Source of the DNA: JASGDN01 sp049840815
GTDB taxonomy: Bacteria > Chloroflexota > Chloroflexia > Thermomicrobiales > UBA6265
Direction: 5' to 3'
Assembly (NCBI GenBank): GCA_049840815.1
Contig: JASGJI010000017.1
Coordinates: forward strand, 310,001 to 374,000
DNA length: 64,000 nucleotides
Under the pieces are notes generated by a model. It was not told the DNA's origin. It did no database searches and saw nothing but the letters and a program-made list of their open reading frames with translations. This document shows positions 18,662 to 26,539 of this stretch, in pieces (the stretch's first letter is position 1; the number at the start of each line of letters is the position of its first letter). The position numbers and the translations under genes are program-made.

Positions 18662-19264
18662 ATGCAGATTCGTCAGAAGTTCATCGATCCGTTGTTCGTT
18701 CCGATCGCGATGTTCGCGATTACCGGAGCGCTGATTATCGGGATAGGAAATCTCGTGCTCAGCGTGCACGAGCCGGGCATCAAGGACCGGTTCGGCCGGC
18801 CGGAGCTCTGGGTGGCCCTGGGGGCATCCTTGCTCGTGATTGCTGCCGGCGGATTCCTCGCCCGCCGCCCGCACACGGGCGGCCGCATGGAGCAGGCGAT
18901 CGTCGTCGGCTCTACGCCGATGCTGGCGCACGATAGCTACACCGCGAAGCCGGTTCCGTCTGAAGCCCGCTTCGGCGCGCAGGGATCGGTGGAGGATGTC
19001 GCGGAGGGCTTCACGCTCTACGCGCTGAGCGGCCCGATCGCCCAGGTAGTCGACACCGTGCCGGGTGGGACGGAGCGCGGCAAGACCTTTGCCGGGTTCT
19101 TCCATGCGCGCGGTATCGGTGGCGCCAGCAACCACATGTGGGTGCCGTTCGAGGCCGTCTCCGAGGTCTATCCGCAGGCCAAGACCGCGTTCCTTACCAT
19201 TCGTGGCGATGAGATCGAGTCCTTCGGCTGGACCACCCCGCCCGCGAGCGCCAGCAAGCACTAG
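18662..19264 (+). CDS. Hypothetical membrane-anchored protein
   Basis: A 200-residue protein with two N-terminal hydrophobic segments (FVPIAMFAITGALIIGIGNLV and WVALGASLLVIAAGGFLA) and a soluble C-terminal domain of about 125 residues. That domain contains NHMWVPFEAVSEVYP and IESFGWTTPP, faintly like a PRC-barrel, but the resemblance is weak. It is the last gene before a strong terminator and may belong to the oxidase transcription unit. The start at 18662 is chosen because GGGGAG lies upstream. Confidence 0.65.
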   Translation: MQIRQKFIDPLFVPIAMFAITGALIIGIGNLVLSVHEPGIKDRFGRPELWVALGASLLVIAAGGFLARRPHTGGRMEQAIVVGSTPMLAHDSYTAKPVPSEARFGAQGSVEDVAEGFTLYALSGPIAQVVDTVPGGTERGKTFAGFFHARGIGGASNHMWVPFEAVSEVYPQAKTAFLTIRGDEIESFGWTTPPASASKH

Positions 19265-19295
19265 GGCGCACCGTACAGCACACTCTGAATGAGAG

Positions 19296-19321
19296 AGCCC
19301 ATCCCCATGCGGGGATGGGCT
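19296..19321 (+). terminator. Strong hairpin ending the oxidase-region transcription unit
   Basis: AGCCCATCCCC (19296-19306) pairs perfectly with its complement (19311-19321) around the tetraloop ATGC. A T-containing stretch with TTTTC follows about ten bases later. It sits 31 bases after the stop of the membrane-anchored protein. Confidence 0.75.
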
Positions 19322-19423
19322 TCTCGGTGCTTTTCAGGATGCCCGCCCTGTGGCACCCTGCATCGGACGACAGATGGTCGCGAGCATGGACGTACGGGCA
19401 GGATGCCCGGTGAAGGAGCACGC

Positions 19424-20686
19424 ATGGCAACGCAGTATGTGATGAATGGATCGCTGTTCGATGGCACGGGTGCCGACCTGATCCCCGATGCCGCGCTGGT
19501 CATCACCGATGGCAAGATCGAAGCGGTCGGGCCGCGCGTCGCGGTGCCACAGCCGGATGGTGCCGAGGTGATCGACGCGCAGGGCGGATACATCCTTCCC
19601 GGCATCATCGACACGCATGTCCACCTGATGTTCGAGGCGGGCGATCCGATGACGGCGGTGACAACGCCGTTCTCCTACAACTTCTACCAGGCGATGGCCT
19701 ACATGCGGCGGACGGTCGAGTGCGGTGTCACCACGGTCCGCGATGCTGCGGGCACCGATGCCGGCACCAAGAAGGCCGTCGAGGATGGACTCTTTCTCGG
19801 CCCGCGCATGCAGATCAGCATCACCGCGCTGAGCACCACGGGTGGCCACGGCGACGGCTGGAACCTCTCCGGCATCGACCTGCCGATGATGGTCGACTAC
19901 CCCGGCATGCCGAACGCGATCGTGGATGGCGAGGAGGCCGTGCGCAAGAAGGTGCGTGAGGTCCTGCGTGCCGGAGCCGAGGTGATCAAGGTCTGTTCCA
20001 CCGGCGGCGTGATGAGTCCGACCGATCATCCGGAGTTCACCCAGTTCAGCATCGAGGAATTGAAGGTGATGGTGCAGGAGGCGCACTTCCGCAAGGGCAT
20101 CCGGGTGATGTCGCATGCGCAGGGCGCGGAGGGCATCAAGAACGCGATCAAGGCGGGCATCCACTCGATCGAGCACGGCATGTTCATCGATGACGAGGCG
20201 CTGGAGTTGATGCTGGAGCACGGCACGTTCCTGGTTCCGACGCTGGTTGCGCCGGTTGGCGTGATCGAGCAGGCCGCCGAGACGGGCACGATGCCGGAAT
20301 ACGCGCTCCGGAAGGCGAAGGAGACCATCGACGCTCATCGTGAGAGCATCGCCAAGGCCTACAAGGCGGGCGTGAAGATCGCGATGGGCACGGATGCTGG
20401 TGTGGTGCCGCATGGCACGAACCTCCGCGAACTCGGCCTGATGGCGGACCTCGGGATGACGCCGGTGGATGTGCTGGTGGCTTCCACGAAGGTCGCGGCG
20501 GACTGCCTCGGCTGGGAGGATCGCGTCGGCACCCTGGAGGCTGGCAAGTTCGGCGACGCGATCGTGACCTCCGTGAACCCGCTGGAGCAGATTCACGACC
20601 TGGCGAACACGGCGAACATCACCGTGGTCATCAAGGGTGGCGAGGTCGTGAAGGACCTGCGCACCGCCGTTCCTGCAGTCGCGTAG
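19424..20686 (+). CDS. Amidohydrolase family protein (imidazolonepropionase/prolidase-like)
   Basis: A 420-residue metal-dependent amidohydrolase. Motifs: a Gly-containing N-terminal beta region, DTHVHLMFEAGD with the His-x-His site (about 64-66), the Lys region VIKVCSTGGVMSP, MSHAQG, IHSIEHGMFID and the catalytic Asp in MGTDAGVVPHG (about 325), then the C-terminal GTLEAGKFGDAIV strand that closes the small domain. The arrangement is that of the group containing Xaa-Pro/Xaa-Arg dipeptidases and imidazolonepropionase-like enzymes; the substrate is unknown but likely an amide or small peptide. ATG 19424 has AAGGAG seven bases upstream. It stands as a single-gene unit between two hairpins. Confidence 0.87.
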   Translation: MATQYVMNGSLFDGTGADLIPDAALVITDGKIEAVGPRVAVPQPDGAEVIDAQGGYILPGIIDTHVHLMFEAGDPMTAVTTPFSYNFYQAMAYMRRTVECGVTTVRDAAGTDAGTKKAVEDGLFLGPRMQISITALSTTGGHGDGWNLSGIDLPMMVDYPGMPNAIVDGEEAVRKKVREVLRAGAEVIKVCSTGGVMSPTDHPEFTQFSIEELKVMVQEAHFRKGIRVMSHAQGAEGIKNAIKAGIHSIEHGMFIDDEALELMLEHGTFLVPTLVAPVGVIEQAAETGTMPEYALRKAKETIDAHRESIAKAYKAGVKIAMGTDAGVVPHGTNLRELGLMADLGMTPVDVLVASTKVAADCLGWEDRVGTLEAGKFGDAIVTSVNPLEQIHDLANTANITVVIKGGEVVKDLRTAVPAVA

Positions 20687-20698
20687 GGGCCTCGTGCT

Positions 20699-20740
20699 GG
20701 AGCGTGGGGAGATCGACCAAGGTCATCCTCCCCACGCTCC
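20699..20740 (+). terminator. Terminator of the amidohydrolase gene
   Basis: GGAGCGTGGGGA (20699-20710) pairs with TCCCCACGCTCC (20729-20740). The 18-base interior, with GATCGACC and GGTCATC, can continue the helix. The hairpin lies 13 bases after the stop codon. Confidence 0.7.
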
Positions 20741-20793
20741 GTTACCTCGAACTCGCATCCGGCGCAATGATCGCTCATGGGCGAACCCCGTCG

Positions 20794-20954
20794 TTGTCAT
20801 CCCGAGCGGAGCGGCCCATATGGTGCGATTGCATTCGCGATGCAGCGGAGTCGAGGGATCGCATCGCATGCACGACGCCTCGCATGCAATGCGATCCCTC
20901 GACTCCGCTCGATCGTCCATGGTATGTCCACGGTCGCTCCGCTCGGGATGACAA
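20794..20954. repeat. 161-bp nested palindromic element (copy 1)
   Basis: Perfect 17-bp terminal inverted repeats, TTGTCATCCCGAGCGGA (20794-20810) and its complement (20938-20954), enclose a second perfect 19-bp pair, CGGAGTCGAGGGATCGCAT (20846-20864) and its complement (20889-20907). There is no gene inside. The size and nested structure fit a REP/BIME-like or MITE-like non-coding element. A diverged copy lies at 25495-25665. The rest of the 345-bp gap between the amidohydrolase and the next gene shows nothing else apart from the terminator. Confidence 0.75.
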
Positions 20955-21031
20955 GCGATGAGGACGCCGCCGATCACGCTTGTTTGGGATGACAACGCAT
21001 GGCGTCGCCGCACGACCGAAGCGCGGGTGCG

Positions 21032-22135
21032 TCAGATGGCAGGTGGGTCCGGGTCGCGGTCAAGGATGCCGCCGGCAGGGGAGACGGACCTGATTTCGCA
21101 GCGGAACTGCTGCGCGTCGTGCATCTCGTCGCTCGTGGAACTCCCCATCGTGGCGATCGTCCCGTTCGGGATCACCTCGATGGTGATCGCCCCTTCCTCG
21201 CCGCGTGGGTGACGGTAGGAGAGCGTGATCGTTCCCGCGATCGCTTCCTCGTCCTCCGGGACGCCGGTGGCCGCCACGTCGCATTCCGTCCACGCCCAGC
21301 CGCCCCGTCGGAAGGCCTCACCCTCCGCGACCTGCGCCAGCGTGTGAGAGAGCATCGCCCAGCCGCGATAGGCCTTCCGCATCTCGGAGGTGGGAAGATC
21401 GTGGTTGATGAGGCCGCTCAGGTGTGGCCCCTTCAACCGGCCCCAGTAGCGGCCGGAGGGCATTTCCAGCAGCGTCGCCGCGAATCGATGCCCGCCGAAG
21501 TGCGTGCATCGCCAGAGTCGCGTGTTCGTCCCCGATTCTGCGGCGATCTTCTTCAGCTCACGGTAGACCGGGTAGCCGAACTTCGCGCAGCAGGCGTCGA
21601 TCGCGCCGTGCGTGCACACGAAGAAGTCCCGCTGGTCGTCCGGGCGGTCGACGCGGCAGGCTTCGACCGCAGCGTTCGTCTCGTCGTCCACGAAGATTGA
21701 CATCAGTTCCACGAGCCGGTCGGCGGGAATCAGGTACTCGCGGCAGGAATACCCTGTGGATGGCGCCGGCTTCTGGTCGAAGATGAGGACCCGCGTGTGA
21801 CCTTCTACCGCGATGTCCGGGTCTGGGGCGATGGCGAGGAAGCCCCAGTAGATGCCTTTTGCATACAGTCCGTAGATGAAGTCCTTCAGGCCCGCCGGAG
21901 CATGATTACTGCCCATGACGTCGTAGGGCCAGGGCAGCGGGAATTCGGTCGCGATGTAGCGGGCGGTGGACCAGGCCGAGCCGATCAGGTCTTCGCCGCT
22001 GGCTTCCGAAACCAGCGAGCAGAGCTGGACCTTGGGGCGGGCGTCGGGGGCGGTCGAAGATGCGCTCACGGGGAATGCTCCGGATAGGGGGACGGACGGC
22101 GTGGTCGATACCTGAGTAGTCAAGTCGGATACCAT
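21032..22135 (-). CDS. Sucrase/ferredoxin-like family protein (thioredoxin-like fold)
   Basis: About 367 residues of the Suc_Fer-like (Apd1/AIM32-related) family. Diagnostic motifs are CTHGAIDACCAKFGYPVYREL and, about 25 residues on, LWRCTHFGGHRFAATLL; the Cys and His residues in these blocks are the expected ligands of a thioredoxin-like [2Fe-2S] ferredoxin fold. The early segment includes CSLVSEASGEDLIGSA, typical of the family. Biochemical role is not established for bacterial members. The start is uncertain: ATG 22135 has only AGG directly before it, and the frame is open to 22231. It is divergent from the P-loop protein at 22192. Confidence 0.82.
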   Translation of the reverse strand: MVSDLTTQVSTTPSVPLSGAFPVSASSTAPDARPKVQLCSLVSEASGEDLIGSAWSTARYIATEFPLPWPYDVMGSNHAPAGLKDFIYGLYAKGIYWGFLAIAPDPDIAVEGHTRVLIFDQKPAPSTGYSCREYLIPADRLVELMSIFVDDETNAAVEACRVDRPDDQRDFFVCTHGAIDACCAKFGYPVYRELKKIAAESGTNTRLWRCTHFGGHRFAATLLEMPSGRYWGRLKGPHLSGLINHDLPTSEMRKAYRGWAMLSHTLAQVAEGEAFRRGGWAWTECDVAATGVPEDEEAIAGTITLSYRHPRGEEGAITIEVIPNGTIATMGSSTSDEMHDAQQFRCEIRSVSPAGGILDRDPDPPAI

Positions 22136-22191
22136 CCTACACGATTCGATCGCGAAACGCGGCAGGATGGATGCCGCAGAAAGGACAGAGC

Positions 22192-22761
22192 ATGCCGGAA
22201 CACGCGACGATTGCCCTATCAGCCGGGCCACAGACCATTGCTGTTGTCATCACCGGCCCAGTGGGGGTGGGCAAATCGACCACGGCGGTTGCGCTCGCGG
22301 ACCTGCTTGAGGAAGGGGATGTCCCGAACGCGATGATCGACATGGACTATCTGCGATGGGTGTCGCATCGACCGGCCGATGATCCCTTTCATTCCCGGCT
22401 GGCCTTCCGGAACCTGAAGGCGGTCGCCGCCAATGACCGCGAGATTGGTGTCCGGGTCCTCGTCCTGGCGGATGTCGTGGAATCCCAGGCGGATCGTCAC
22501 CGCTATGAGGAGGCGATTCCCGGTGCCCGCATCACGATCGTGCGCCTGCGGGTGCCGATGGCCCGCATGGAGAGCCAGTTGCGTGGCCGCGATTCCGGCG
22601 ATGCTCTTGCGTGGTCGTTGAATCGGGCGCCGGAGCTGGAGCACATCATGGATGCCGCGGGGATTGGCAGTGGGGAAGGCGACTTGCTGGTCGACGTGGA
22701 TGGCGCTGCGCCGGATGCAGTTGCGCGGGAGATCGCGACGCGCCTGGGATTGGTGTCGTAG
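22192..22761 (+). CDS. P-loop NTPase, small-molecule kinase-like
   Basis: A 189-residue protein with Walker A GPVGVGKST (about residues 23-31) and a following DMDYLRW motif that resembles the substrate-binding DID/DxD region of adenylylsulfate or gluconate kinase-like proteins. The centre has RVLVLADVVES and the C-terminal half holds RLRVPMARMESQLRGRD, a possible lid. The substrate is unknown. The ATG at 22192 has AAAGGA eight bases before it and is preferred over 22171. It is followed by a clear terminator. Confidence 0.72.
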   Translation: MPEHATIALSAGPQTIAVVITGPVGVGKSTTAVALADLLEEGDVPNAMIDMDYLRWVSHRPADDPFHSRLAFRNLKAVAANDREIGVRVLVLADVVESQADRHRYEEAIPGARITIVRLRVPMARMESQLRGRDSGDALAWSLNRAPELEHIMDAAGIGSGEGDLLVDVDGAAPDAVAREIATRLGLVS

Positions 22762-22814
22762 GAGATCGCGGGGTTGTGGCGATCGGCCACCGCGCACGCC
22801 GACAGACGCGCAAA

Positions 22815-22841
22815 CGGCGGGCCTTGTGGGGAGGCCCGCCG
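22815..22841 (+). terminator. Terminator after the P-loop protein gene
   Basis: CGGCGGGCCT (22815-22824) pairs with AGGCCCGCCG (22832-22841) around TGTGGGG. It lies 54 bases after the stop and before the convergent EVE gene. Confidence 0.65.
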
Positions 22842-22980
22842 CTTACATTTGGGGGAGGAGAAGGAATGGCGACGTGTGTGGGTCACGTATCTCCGTCATT
22901 CCGATATGGAGTATGACGCCGGAAGATGAGCGAACGCTGAAGAAGGGGTGAAACGTTCGTGAACCATTCGGCACGCGAGA

Positions 22981-23478
22981 TCAGACGGGCGCGTCTGCCG
23001 CTGCGGCCTGCTCGATCGCCGCCCGGATCAGGTCGTAGTCGCCCGCCGGGACGAGATGAACATTGCCCTGGAAGGCGAGCGTCCAGTTCGCGGCCGGCCA
23101 CTTGCTGGCGTAGACCATCTGCCGGGCGAGCGGCTCAGCGGGGACGAAACCGGATTCCGGCAGGGCGAGGTCCTTCGCGATATGCACGCGGAAGGGATAG
23201 TCCTCGCCTTCGCGCTTCTTGTTGCCGCTCACCCAGATCGGCTCATGATCCTCGAAGTAGTCGGACGTGATCGTCGCGATGCCGGCGAAGGCCTTGATAC
23301 CCGTGACGTAGAAGATGATCTTGTCGCCCGCGTGCATCTGCTCCGCCTTCTTGCGGTGCCGGGACTTCATGCCCTGGATGGTGAACCCGCGTTCGACGGT
23401 CCGCTGCCAGTTGTCGACCGAGCTGACGAGAATCCAGTACTTCGGCTCGTGCATGTCATCAGTGGTTGGGGTTGTCAT
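22981..23478 (-). CDS. EVE domain (PUA-like) protein
   Basis: A 165-residue single-domain protein. KYWILVSSVDNWQRT near the start, AGDKIIFYVTG, FAGIATITSDYFEDHEPIW and YPFRVHIAKDLAL are typical of the EVE/PUA-like fold, which binds modified bases in RNA or DNA. Related proteins appear both as housekeeping genes and as specificity modules of modification-dependent restriction systems. No nuclease is fused or adjacent here, so a stand-alone role is more likely. AGGAG lies ten bases before the ATG. It is probably the last gene of the unit beginning with the phosphoesterase at 25231. Confidence 0.85.
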   Translation of the reverse strand: MTTPTTDDMHEPKYWILVSSVDNWQRTVERGFTIQGMKSRHRKKAEQMHAGDKIIFYVTGIKAFAGIATITSDYFEDHEPIWVSGNKKREGEDYPFRVHIAKDLALPESGFVPAEPLARQMVYASKWPAANWTLAFQGNVHLVPAGDYDLIRAAIEQAAAADAPV

Positions 23479-23510
23479 GGGGGGTGATCTCCTGTTCGTA
23501 TCGTCGTGCC

Positions 23511-23536
23511 CACGGCGACCACAAGGGGCGCAACGC
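23511..23536. repeat. Partial dispersed repeat (GGCGACCACAAGGG type)
   Basis: The sequence ACGGCGACCACAAGGGGCGC resembles half of a palindromic motif of the form GGGCGACCACAAGGGTCGCC, common between genes in Chloroflexota. A second relative is at 61520-61545. The match is partial, and it overlaps the 3' end of the ParB-like gene on the minus strand by coordinate. Confidence 0.35.
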
Positions 23537-23537
23537 G

Positions 23538-24500
23538 CTAGAATCTGATGCGGGCGCGTGGCCAGCGGTGAATCCGCCTGCGCCGCCGTTCCTCCACATC
23601 GTAGTTCGGATCGCGCGGACTGTCGCCCAGCGCCGACCGCACGCGATCGACCACGCTCGCCGGCCGGGTCATCAGGTCTGCGTACTCCTCGGCGGACCCG
23701 ACCGGGCCAGGGTCCTGCCCCTCTCGCTCCTCGATCAGGTAGCGATGGCGCATCACCCAGAGGTAGATATCCGCCTCGGTGAGATCCGGGAACTCCTCCA
23801 GCACCCGCCGGTCGCGCACGACGCGGATGATCGGGAGGTAGATATAGGTGTACCAGTCGGAGACCGCCTCCTCAACCGTCGCCGGACGATGCCAGATGGC
23901 CGTCAGCCAATCCTGATGCCCCTGAATCTGCTCCCAGATCTCATCGTAGCGCCCCAGCGAGGTCGGGCGGATATCGTGGTCGGGTTGCAGCCGGTCGAGA
24001 TTGGTGCGGCGCAGGAACTCGGCGTACTCGGCCTGGAGCAGGATCTCCTGCGTGGTCATCCGCGAGTTCAGCGGCACGCGCAGGTGACCTTCGATCACCT
24101 CGGCGTCGATGAACTCCACTCCACGCTCGCGGGCGACGGAGACGCGATGGTTGCCATCCTTCACGAAGTAGATGTCGCCGACCTTGTAGAGCTGGATTGG
24201 CGGCAGGCGGACGTCCTCGTAGAATGCCCGGTCGATGTTCTTCCAGCGTCCGGATGTGGCTTTCGTGCGCGGCAGGAAGGCGCGGTCGAAATCGCCATAG
24301 CGGTCCATGCTGCCGACGATCTGGGCGATGGGCACGGTCTGCATGCCGCGATAGCTCTCGCCCTCGGGGCTGACACGCTTGCGGACCTCATGGAATGGGA
24401 CGAGCTCGTTCTCACGGCGGGTAGCGGTGGCGATGATGTCGTTCAGGAATGCCTTTTGCCGGGCGCGATCGAAATCATCCCGGATCTGGTCGTCCATCAT
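23538..24500 (-). CDS. ParB/sulfiredoxin-fold protein (DUF4032-like)
   Basis: A 320-residue protein whose N-terminal half has a ParB-like nuclease-fold segment: VPIAQIVGSMDR, LPPIQLYKVGDIYFVKDGNHRVSVARERG, with the GNHR box that binds nucleotide in this fold. The rest is helical, rich in Trp/Tyr and ends in a strongly basic tail (EERRRRRIHRWPRARIRF). It lacks the ParB helix-turn-helix, so it is not a chromosome-partition protein; its role is unknown. The start ATG-ATG overlaps the TGA of the phosphoesterase gene, so the two are translationally coupled and may act together. Confidence 0.72.
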   Translation of the reverse strand: MMDDQIRDDFDRARQKAFLNDIIATATRRENELVPFHEVRKRVSPEGESYRGMQTVPIAQIVGSMDRYGDFDRAFLPRTKATSGRWKNIDRAFYEDVRLPPIQLYKVGDIYFVKDGNHRVSVARERGVEFIDAEVIEGHLRVPLNSRMTTQEILLQAEYAEFLRRTNLDRLQPDHDIRPTSLGRYDEIWEQIQGHQDWLTAIWHRPATVEEAVSDWYTYIYLPIIRVVRDRRVLEEFPDLTEADIYLWVMRHRYLIEEREGQDPGPVGSAEEYADLMTRPASVVDRVRSALGDSPRDPNYDVEERRRRRIHRWPRARIRF

Positions 24501-25231
24501 GGGCGAGGCTCCGTGGAAAGCGGCCCGGAGGGCACGCCGCCGGATACCTCGGTCGATGCCGATTTGGCGGCCGGGTCCTCCAGGTAGGTGAAGGCGAGGT
24601 CGAGCCGCTGGTAGGGATAGACGTTGATGACCTCGGTCTCGTCGAAGCGCTGGGAGTAGGGCTTCGAGCGGTCGTAGAGGTGGATGTGCCCGTGGAGCTG
24701 GTAGACGGGCTTGAAGCGTTCGAGGAACCCGCGCATGGCGATGAATCCACGATGGGCCATGTCCTCCCGGTCTCCGACATCGCGCGGCGGCGCGTGCGTG
24801 ACGAGGATATCCAGCGCCCGGCCATGGCGGTACTTGTTCCACAGCAGGCGCGGCGTCATCTTCAGGATCATCCACCGCATCTGGCGCTCGGTGAACTGCA
24901 CCGGCTCGTGTTCGGAGTACCGTGGTGATCCCGGCAGCCCGGCGAGGATGAGCCCGGACATGGGGTCGGTAACGACCTTGCCGCCGAGGTCGATGCAGCC
25001 TTCCGGATGGCGCGGCATGCCACGCTCACCCACGCGTGTCAGTTCCTCGGCGTGATTCCCGAGGACATAGTAGACGGGACGGTTGAGCGCGGAAGAAAGG
25101 AACTCCAGGTAGTTGGCGGGGAGATCGCCGCAGCCGATGATCATGGAGACATCGCCCATGCGTTCGGCGATGGACGAGCTGTAGATGCGTTGATCGACTT
25201 CGTCGGTGATGGCGAGGACGTTGAGGTGCAT
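24497..25231 (-). CDS. Calcineurin-like metallophosphoesterase
   Basis: About 244 residues from ATG 25231. Metal-binding motifs of the metallophosphoesterase superfamily are seen in order: TDEVD near the start (a divergent first block, normally DxH), GCGDLP, GNHAEE, THAPP and HGHIH. The protein probably hydrolyses a phosphomonoester or phosphodiester in the cytoplasm. The change in the first motif may alter the usual two-metal site. Its stop overlaps the start of the ParB-fold gene. Confidence 0.82.
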   Translation of the reverse strand: MHLNVLAITDEVDQRIYSSSIAERMGDVSMIIGCGDLPANYLEFLSSALNRPVYYVLGNHAEELTRVGERGMPRHPEGCIDLGGKVVTDPMSGLILAGLPGSPRYSEHEPVQFTERQMRWMILKMTPRLLWNKYRHGRALDILVTHAPPRDVGDREDMAHRGFIAMRGFLERFKPVYQLHGHIHLYDRSKPYSQRFDETEVINVYPYQRLDLAFTYLEDPAAKSASTEVSGGVPSGPLSTEPRP

Positions 25232-25711
25232 GGGAGGGAATCGGCCTTCCGTCCGGTGGCTGTGGCTGGGGCGCGGAATGTCGTGCGTGGGCAGGCAGGA
25301 CTGTGGATGCACCGTGCCCAATGATGACTTCATCATACTCCAGACCCGCCCCGACTCCCCCCGCGCCGCACCCCGTCGGCCCCGTGCGAACGATTACGGC
25401 CCCGCAGCAGTGAGCCGCCATCGAGCGGAGCTCGATATGGACATGGCATTCGCGACGCATGGGCTGCTTCGCTGCTCCGAGAACAGGAGCAGCCTTGTCA
25501 TCCCGAGCACGCGGTGGGAGGGGCGACGTGGCATTGGTTGTGGAGCGCGTCGAGGGGTCAGGTATCGGGGAAGACGCCGTGCATGGGCACCTGATCCCAA
25601 CCACTCGACGCTGCTGCACCATGCATGCCGCCACGACGTATGGACCGCTCCGCCCGGGATGACCTTTCGCCCGTTGGCGCCCGGCTGCCGCGTTCGCACG
25701 CGCCCTGGAGG
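25232..25711. other. Intergenic region with a repeat and no recognised gene
   Basis: About 480 bp separate the phosphoesterase start and the histidine phosphatase stop. Apart from the palindromic repeat copy (25495-25665) and a small hairpin (GCTGCTCC at 25471, complement ending 25493), nothing is recognised. Several frames are open by chance but encode no family. Confidence 0.5.
25495..25665. repeat. Palindromic element (copy 2, diverged)
   Basis: TTGTCATCCCGAGC at 25495-25508 and a matching GGGATGAC at 25655-25663 reproduce the ends of the element at 20794-20954. The inner arms (GCGTCGAGGGGTC and GATCCCAACCACTCGACGC) are partly degraded relatives of the inner inverted repeat of copy 1. It is non-coding and located at the 3' end of the histidine phosphatase gene. 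Confidence 0.6.
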
Positions 25712-26353
25712 CTATCCCTCCTGCGCGTCGAGCGCCGCCAGATGCGCGGTGTCGTTCCAGGAGGCGAAGACCAATGTTCCATCCGGCCCGACCGCCAGTT
25801 CGCTCACCGAGCAGTTCGCGAGCGTGGCATGCCGGGCCGGCCAGCGATCCAGCGGATCGCCGTGGAGATGCGCCGCGATCCACGCCAGGGTCCCCCCATG
25901 CGCCACGATGGCCACCACATCGTCCGTGTCGAGGTGGTCCGTCACGAGGAGCTGGAACGCCGCCAGCACCCGCTCAGAGAAGGCGGCGCCGGTTTCCCCA
26001 CCGGGCCACGCCTCAACGAGGGATTCGTTTCGCTGCATGGCGGCGGCCAGTTCAGGGTTGGTGGCGCTCCAGTCCACCCACAGCTGTCCGGCGGCGGTCC
26101 CGGCATCGACCTCGGCCAGCCCGGCGACGGCCATGGGGGTCGTTCCGATCGCGGCCCCGATGATCTCCGCAGTCTCCCATGCGCGGTCGAGTGGGCTGGT
26201 GTAGAGGTGCGTGATGTCGCCGCGCATCGCCAGGGCCGCCGCGAGGGCGCGCGCCTGGACACGTCCGCGGTCGGTGAGGGGGTCGGTGCCGTCCTGGATG
26301 CGGCCTTCGATGTTCCCGAGCGACTGGCCGTGACGAATGAGCAGCATGCGCAT
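25712..26353 (-). CDS. Histidine phosphatase family protein
   Basis: A 213-residue member of the phosphoglycerate-mutase-like histidine phosphatases. The RHGQS motif (catalytic His about residue 8) opens the protein, PLTDRGRVQARAL and YTSPLDRAWETAEII give the Arg region, and VAIVAHGGTL carries the second catalytic His (about residue 160). Conserved Glu lies in the GLAEVDAG region. Substrates for such stand-alone members range from phosphosugars to cobalamin precursors and cannot be chosen here. Single gene. Confidence 0.86.
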   Translation of the reverse strand: MRMLLIRHGQSLGNIEGRIQDGTDPLTDRGRVQARALAAALAMRGDITHLYTSPLDRAWETAEIIGAAIGTTPMAVAGLAEVDAGTAAGQLWVDWSATNPELAAAMQRNESLVEAWPGGETGAAFSERVLAAFQLLVTDHLDTDDVVAIVAHGGTLAWIAAHLHGDPLDRWPARHATLANCSVSELAVGPDGTLVFASWNDTAHLAALDAQEG

Positions 26354-26453
26354 GAAGAGAGATGCTCCTGATGATGAGCCGAGCGGTGTTCGATCCTGTG
26401 TAGTCGGGAACGACGGTGAACGTCAACTGGTTGCGACGTCTTCAGCACAGACA

Positions 26454-26491
26454 GCAGAACGCGAATCCGGTTTTCCGGATTCGCGTTCTGC
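26454..26491. terminator. Perfect 17-bp hairpin with TTTT loop
   Basis: GCAGAACGCGAATCCGG (26454-26470) and its complement (26475-26491) flank a TTTT loop. It lies just after the end of the surface-protein gene (minus), which it probably terminates. Confidence 0.65.
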
Positions 26492-26539
26492 GGGGAGCCG
26501 CTGGTGGGCTCGATCTGGCGGGCTGACCAGGTGACGGGG

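Noticed and set aside
20794..20954. CRISPR-like repeat array
   Set aside because: The repeats are inverted and nested, not direct and regularly spaced, and there are no spacers or cas genes.
22981..23478. EVE protein as part of a modification-dependent restriction system
   Set aside because: No nuclease, helicase or methyltransferase is fused or adjacent.
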